DNA of 64,000 nt from Cricetomys ansorgei (Eukaryota > Chordata > Mammalia > Rodentia > Nesomyidae), in NCBI GenBank assembly GCA_026225945.1, contig JAMJFZ010002564.1:1-64000 (forward strand), given 5' to 3'. Shown one piece after another: positions 59,440 through 64,000 of the stretch. The notes under the pieces are model-generated. The model was not told where the DNA came from, did no database searches, and worked only from the letters and a program-made list of their open reading frames with translations. The translations under genes were made by a program, and so were the position numbers. The stretch's first letter is position 1. The number at the start of each line of letters is the position of its first letter.

Positions 59440-60375
59440 ATGGAATCAGTAAATATCTCCTTGGTGACTGAGTTTATTCTGGTAGGTTTAACAGACCAGC
59501 CTGATCTCCAATTGCCCCTGTTCTTATTCTTTCTAGCAATGTATCTGGTCACTGCATTGGGAAATTTGGGTATGATAATTCTTCTAACCATACTGAATTC
59601 TCACCTTCACACCCCAATGTACTTTTTTCTCTTTAACTTGTCTTTCATAGACCTCTGCTATTCCTCTGTGTTCACCCCCCAAATGCTAATGAACTTTGTA
59701 TTAAGGAAGAATGTACTTTCCTACATGGAATGTATGACCCAAGTCTATTTCGTTTGCTTTTTTGTTATTTCTGAGTGTTACGTATTGACTTCAATGGCTT
59801 GTGATCGCTACATGGCAATCTGTAATCCACTGTTGTATAGTGTTGTCTTGTCCCCTAAACTATGTTTGAACCTCATGCTTGGTTCCTACGTTATTGCATT
59901 TTGTGATGCTGTAGCTCACACTGGATGCATGCTGAGACTGACCTTCTGTGATGCTAATACCATCAACCATTACTTCTGTGATATTCCTTCTCTGCTCCAG
60001 CTCTCTTGCACCAGCACCTATGTCAATGAGCTTGTAATTTTTGAGGTTGGGAACATCAATGCCATTGTTCCTACTTCAACTATCTTTATCTCTTATGGCT
60101 GCATCCTCTTAAGCATCTTCCGCATCAGTTCCTCTGAGGGCAGGTGCAAAGCCTTCAGCACCTGTAGCTCTCACATCATTGCTGTTTCTCTGTTCTTTGG
60201 TTCAGGGGCCTTTGTGTATTTCAAACCCTCCTCAGCTGGGTTCATAGATGAGGGAAATATCTCTTCTGTCATTTATACTAATGTGGTACCTATGATGAAC
60301 CCCTTAATCTACAGCTTGAGGAACAAAGACATTAAAGTTGCCCTGAGGAAAACTCTGAGGAGTATGAAGTTTTGA
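59440..60375 (+). CDS. Olfactory receptor, OR8-type (gene 6)
   Basis: Predicted odorant receptor GPCR of 311 residues: N5-I-S glycosylation site, GN (41-42), [10 protein letters not shown] (57-66), C98, SECYVLTSMACDRYMAIC (111-128), loop-2 cysteines, KAFSTCSSH before TM6 and [14 protein letters not shown] at TM7. Two oddities: the TM3-end motif reads MACDRYMAIC, with C121 and M125 where [10 protein letters not shown] is usual, and one extra residue lies at the end of TM1 (ILLTIL, about 47-52). The D-R-Y core for G-protein coupling is intact, so function is still likely. It is the intact member of a tandem set with the pseudogene at 56,279 and the relic at 53,541. Confidence 0.95.
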   Translation: MESVNISLVTEFILVGLTDQPDLQLPLFLFFLAMYLVTALGNLGMIILLTILNSHLHTPMYFFLFNLSFIDLCYSSVFTPQMLMNFVLRKNVLSYMECMTQVYFVCFFVISECYVLTSMACDRYMAICNPLLYSVVLSPKLCLNLMLGSYVIAFCDAVAHTGCMLRLTFCDANTINHYFCDIPSLLQLSCTSTYVNELVIFEVGNINAIVPTSTIFISYGCILLSIFRISSSEGRCKAFSTCSSHIIAVSLFFGSGAFVYFKPSSAGFIDEGNISSVIYTNVVPMMNPLIYSLRNKDIKVALRKTLRSMKF

Positions 60376-60900
60376 TGGGCTAAGTTTGTCCTTAAGCCTC
60401 CTATTTTTGCACAGGGATATTTTCTATTTGTGTGCAATATTTTTTCTCAAGGGACTTCTCTCCTTTTCTTTCCTTGACAATATTCTAATATTTGTTTTAT
60501 TTTTTTTCCAGTTTGTGAACAGACAGAAATGCTTAGTGTAAATCAGAAACCCAATCCTTTATTTTTTGTCTTCAAAAAAGAAAATTTGAGTCTTCTAGAA
60601 TCTGTTTTAATCCTTCCCTCATTTGCCTTCTTCTTTTTTTGTCATTTCTAACATTTTCTGCACTGTGTCTTGTGAACAAATTATGCCACTGAAACAACTT
60701 ATTTTTTTCCTCATTCTTTACAAACTTCTTCTGATAATCTAAAACAGTTTTCAAGTGGTCAAATGAAGTAATGTGAGAATGCCAGTTTCCATTGTGTAGG
60801 GGCTTCTCATTTTGAAACTATTTCTTTGTGTAATTCAATTATCTGATTGTATTCTTTTCTGTATGTCTGCAAATTATCTCTTTCTTTTATCAATATGAAC
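60376..60900 (+). repeat. 3'-flank block, tandem copy 3
   Basis: 3' flank of gene 6, aligned loosely with copies 1 and 2. AT-rich. No strong polyadenylation signal recognised. Confidence 0.45.
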
Positions 60901-62750
60901 TATGTGGTTAAATAGCAATCAACAGCTTAATGAAAAGTGTAGAATTTCCAACTTATTCCATTTTTCAAGCACCCTATCATTTTAAAATATTCACCTCAAG
61001 CATGAAAACTGGCAACAACTGTGGTAAGATTAAGATTTTTCACCCCTTATCGACACTGATGTCTGCAGTGGATGCAAGGAAAGTCAAATACAGTATAGGC
61101 TGGTTTTGCACATACTTTTTAACATATTTTTGTTGTTATTATTTAGGAATTATAAACATGAGAATATATTTAAGCTTTATAACTGGATTATGGTTCATCT
61201 GTGAGGACAGGTGTGTCTAGGGCTGTTGCAGTGTTTTGTTTACTTTGGATTATTCTTTAGTTTAGAAAAGGCCAGATTTTTTTTTTGTTGTTTTTTGTTT
61301 GCAATAAGGAGTTGAATTCTCCTACAAAGTTGAACATGGAATACTTTGAGTATTTTAAGGGGCTAGTAATCCAAGAAATAGGTCTGGGATAGAAAGGGTG
61401 CCAATGACAGGTATTGGCATGGAGCCAAGATAATAGAAATTAAGTAAATAAGAAGCCTTTTCTGCAAACAATTACTGAGGGAGTTCTGAAAACCACATTG
61501 TTGTCTAAATCCTAACTTTCTTCTGTAGAGCATTGCAAATATTTCCCCTTGCTTCATTAATCTCACATTATCCTCCACACACAACGACGGTACATTAATA
61601 GTGCTTTGGGTAATGAAGATCACCTTATTTGGAAATGAAGACAGGATCACTTGCTGGCTACACGTAAAATGAGGGCAGCATAGTCAAGGAATAAAGAGTG
61701 AGTGGTTTTTGAGACACCAGTCAGGAAGAAGGCTTTCAGACAGCAAAGGGCTGGCAATGGAAGACTCTTGCTGTGGCTTCTTTTATCTTTTCTGGAACTT
61801 GCTGGAATTATTGTGAGCACTGAAAATTCTCTGTGGCTAGATTTAAAAGCTCAAGTTAATTAATAATAAAGAAAAATATAGCCCAAAGGAAGATCTGCAG
61901 ACAAATCATTTCTTCTTGGTTCTATTGAATATGGGATTTCCATGAGTAATTTCTTCTCAGAAATGAACAAAATATCAACAAAACAGACTGTTGGAATAAT
62001 CAATGTATTGAGGACAATGACGTTATTTCAGCACAGCTCTAGAAGAGCTGGCTTTTCCTCTACTGTGCATCAACATGAACAGACAAAAATGTATCGAGGA
62101 CAAGGGCATTATTCTCACACTACTCCTGGGTAGTTAAATTTCCTCTGCTGTGCATCAATGTCAGTACATAGCATATTTATAGTCATGAGTCATTTTAAAG
62201 TATTCACCTGTGTAACATGAAAAATTGCAATAACCGTGGCAATGCTTTTATTGTAGACAGAGGTTGCATGGGAGTACAGTGGAATCCTGTGCATCAATTT
62301 TTTAAAACAAATACCTCTCTGACTAAGGTGGTTTTCCCCATGTCTCATATCAATGTAACATCACAAAGAGAAGTAAAACATTTCCATAGTCCAAATGCCT
62401 GTGACAGTGGGCATAGCAAAGATGTCTGTGTTCACTTCTCTTACAGAATAGAGTTTGCTGGTCTTTCTTTCTTGCAGTGATGTGTCCGAGGACTGGTCCA
62501 GACAGGCAGACACCATTCTAATACTGATTGTATTTTTTCTACTTGTTTTTGTCCTCACATGCACAGTATAGAGATAATGAGGCTCATCTGTAAAGGAAAT
62601 AGGAAATTATTTCCACATAATCAGGATTAAATATTGATAGAATAATCATCTATGCATCCATGGTTGATTAAGCAAGCACTCAGTAGGCCAAAGCTGGCCT
62701 GAGTAATTCGTGTAACCTCACTTAAGACAAAAGCTGAGGAAATATGTCAG
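60901..62750. other. Intergenic with small internal repeats
   Basis: About 60,977-61,025 resembles 62,190-62,240 (shared 'cattttaaa.tattcacct' and 'catgaaaa.t'). An 86-bp imperfect tandem pair lies at 62,003-62,170. No gene seen. Confidence 0.45.
62003..62170. repeat. 86-bp imperfect tandem duplication
   Basis: Two units starting at 62,003 and 62,089 with 'atgtat.gaggacaa', sharing 'cctct.ctgtgcatcaa' near their ends. Confidence 0.65.
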
Positions 62751-62754
62751 TGCT

Positions 62755-62987
62755 GAGTGCTTGTTTAGTCAACGTCATAAAACACTCTGAGGAGGCAGGG
62801 TCTCATACTGCAGTTAGGCATCTTTTAGGTGAGTGTCTTTGACACAGTTTTTGAGTTTCCTCTTCTACTCTGCCCTCTCTGTGTGACAAATAAACACTAA
62901 GTAGGCTGACTGAAAATGACTAATGTATCTTTAAGCTCTACGATTTTCCAGTCCTTATTTTTTTCTGTATTTTTTATTGATTTTTCA
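62755..62987 (+). repeat. Duplicated block, copy of 31.8-32.06 kb
   Basis: Matches 31,815-32,060 with small differences (see that entry). It is joined directly to the next block. Confidence 0.7.
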
Positions 62988-64000
62988 AGTCTGACAAGCA
63001 ATGACAATCTTGGCGAGTACAGAAGAAGGGAAGACATGAATTCAGCTCCAGTATAGTGTGATCCATGAAACAAGAATTAAGAAATGAAGTTGATGTATTA
63101 AAGGTCTCTAAGTAAAAGACGGATGCTCTTAAAACAAAATAAAAACTCATATGATATTAATCACAGACAAGACTTATGTGTTTTTATTGATTTGAAGTTG
63201 TCTATGATTATTTTGAACACAGTTTTCAGATATGTTAATACTGGGCTGAACCTTGCACCATCCTGGCATGATCAGACTATTCCGCACTAGGCCGATCTAT
63301 GGAGGAAAGTGGTCAGGCATGGCCTGGGCCAGAGGAGGATACTGAACAGCAAATGAGTACAGCAGCAACAGACACCTAAAAGACTGCTTATTTTAATGAA
63401 GCAGCAGGGTGATGCATATACTGTAGGAAAAGGGGAAAGCTAACCTGTAGGGCAGGCAGAGAAACAGGAATATGTCCCATGTTTCCTGCCTTGGGGCAAG
63501 TCAGAGCCCACAGAAACCAGAACTGACAATCCTTTATATTTGGCAGCTGCAACACGCAGGATTGTCAGTGGGTACAATGGAGGGGAGCAGTCCAATACCT
63601 AATGATCTCAGGGGGGAGATATCTGGGATTAGGTCACATCTCAAACTGTTTCTGTACCCAAATTCTGCTTTCTTGGCCCCATATGTTAAGCATTCCATTC
63701 CTAATTTGTCATGAAATTCATTATACAATCTACCTTTAGAAATACATAGCTATCATTCTCTGCATTCGAGGTCAATTTCTTTCCTAATATTTGCATGCTT
63801 GACTCCAGAGCAGTACACAGATTGTAGATCTGAACTGCATCAGCTTCAGATCAAAGTAAAACCTTTTTGAAACTCATCATTTCACCCATGAGGTAAGAAA
63901 GTCCAAATGTGGAAAGATGATTGAAATTGTAACCATGTGACCTGCTTTTCGCTATAAATTCTGAGAGTTTTGTGTTCTGTGTCCTTTTTACCTTAGTTTC
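62988..64000 (+). repeat. Duplicated block, copy B (with 41.05-42.1 kb)
   Basis: Matches 41,052-42,100. Similarity rises toward the right edge and is almost perfect from 63,655 to the end of the window, so the duplication must continue beyond it. Confidence 0.9.

Noticed and set aside
63472..63714. Open frame of 80 codons in the right-hand duplicated block
   Set aside because: The matching frame in the other copy (about 41,572-41,800) is not kept, so there is no sign of coding constraint.
1..64000. CRISPR arrays, operons, phage or bacterial mobile systems
   Set aside because: None seen. The sequence is vertebrate, and its direct repeats are microsatellites, a minisatellite and segmental duplicates.

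Overview
The window reads as nuclear DNA of a muroid rodent. Six intronless-in-coding seven-transmembrane receptor genes, all olfactory receptors (ORs) and all on the + strand, lie in AT-rich sequence full of rodent repeats: B1, B2/B3 and B4 SINEs, Lx-type L1 pieces, URR1-like hAT elements and long TA, CA and TCTA microsatellites. Mouse and rat cannot be told apart from this sequence alone. The receptors look like class II, OR8-type proteins; I assign no individual gene symbols.

Layout. 0-9.5 kb: a duplicated non-coding block, a 19-bp minisatellite (2.86-3.25 kb), a nested L1, then OR gene 1 (8.5-9.5 kb). 9.5-19 kb: L1 remnants and microsatellites, then OR gene 2 (17.9-18.8 kb). 19-27 kb: 3' flank of gene 2, a second copy of the block at the window start, a unit that seems to have lost its OR exon (22.4-23.2 kb), and L1 remnants. 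28-30.5 kb: OR gene 3. 31-38 kb: repeat-rich spacer. 39-40 kb: OR gene 4, open but with a small in-frame deletion in TM3. 40-50 kb: spacer with L1, B1, B2 and a block duplicated again at the right edge. 51.2-52.2 kb: OR gene 5, whose coding exon is almost the same as gene 3. 53.5-60.9 kb: a local tandem set made of a 3'-end OR relic, a deleted OR pseudogene and intact OR gene 6. 62.7-64 kb: mosaic of blocks also seen at 31.8 kb and 41.05 kb.

Each gene has the usual OR structure: one coding exon after a splice acceptor, with a non-coding 5' exon a few hundred bases to about 1.2 kb upstream. I could align candidate 5' exon donors between paralogues: genes 1 and 2; genes 3, 4 and 5; gene 6 and its pseudogene. 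Each receptor would be the odorant receptor of an olfactory sensory neuron, coupling to the Golf/adenylyl cyclase pathway; ligands cannot be read from the sequence. The genes do not form a pathway. They are paralogues made by tandem duplication and then reshaped by loss, repeat insertion and probably gene conversion.

I found no bacterial-type features, no CRISPR, no tRNA or rRNA gene, and no novel protein system. The points of interest concern how the cluster evolved.
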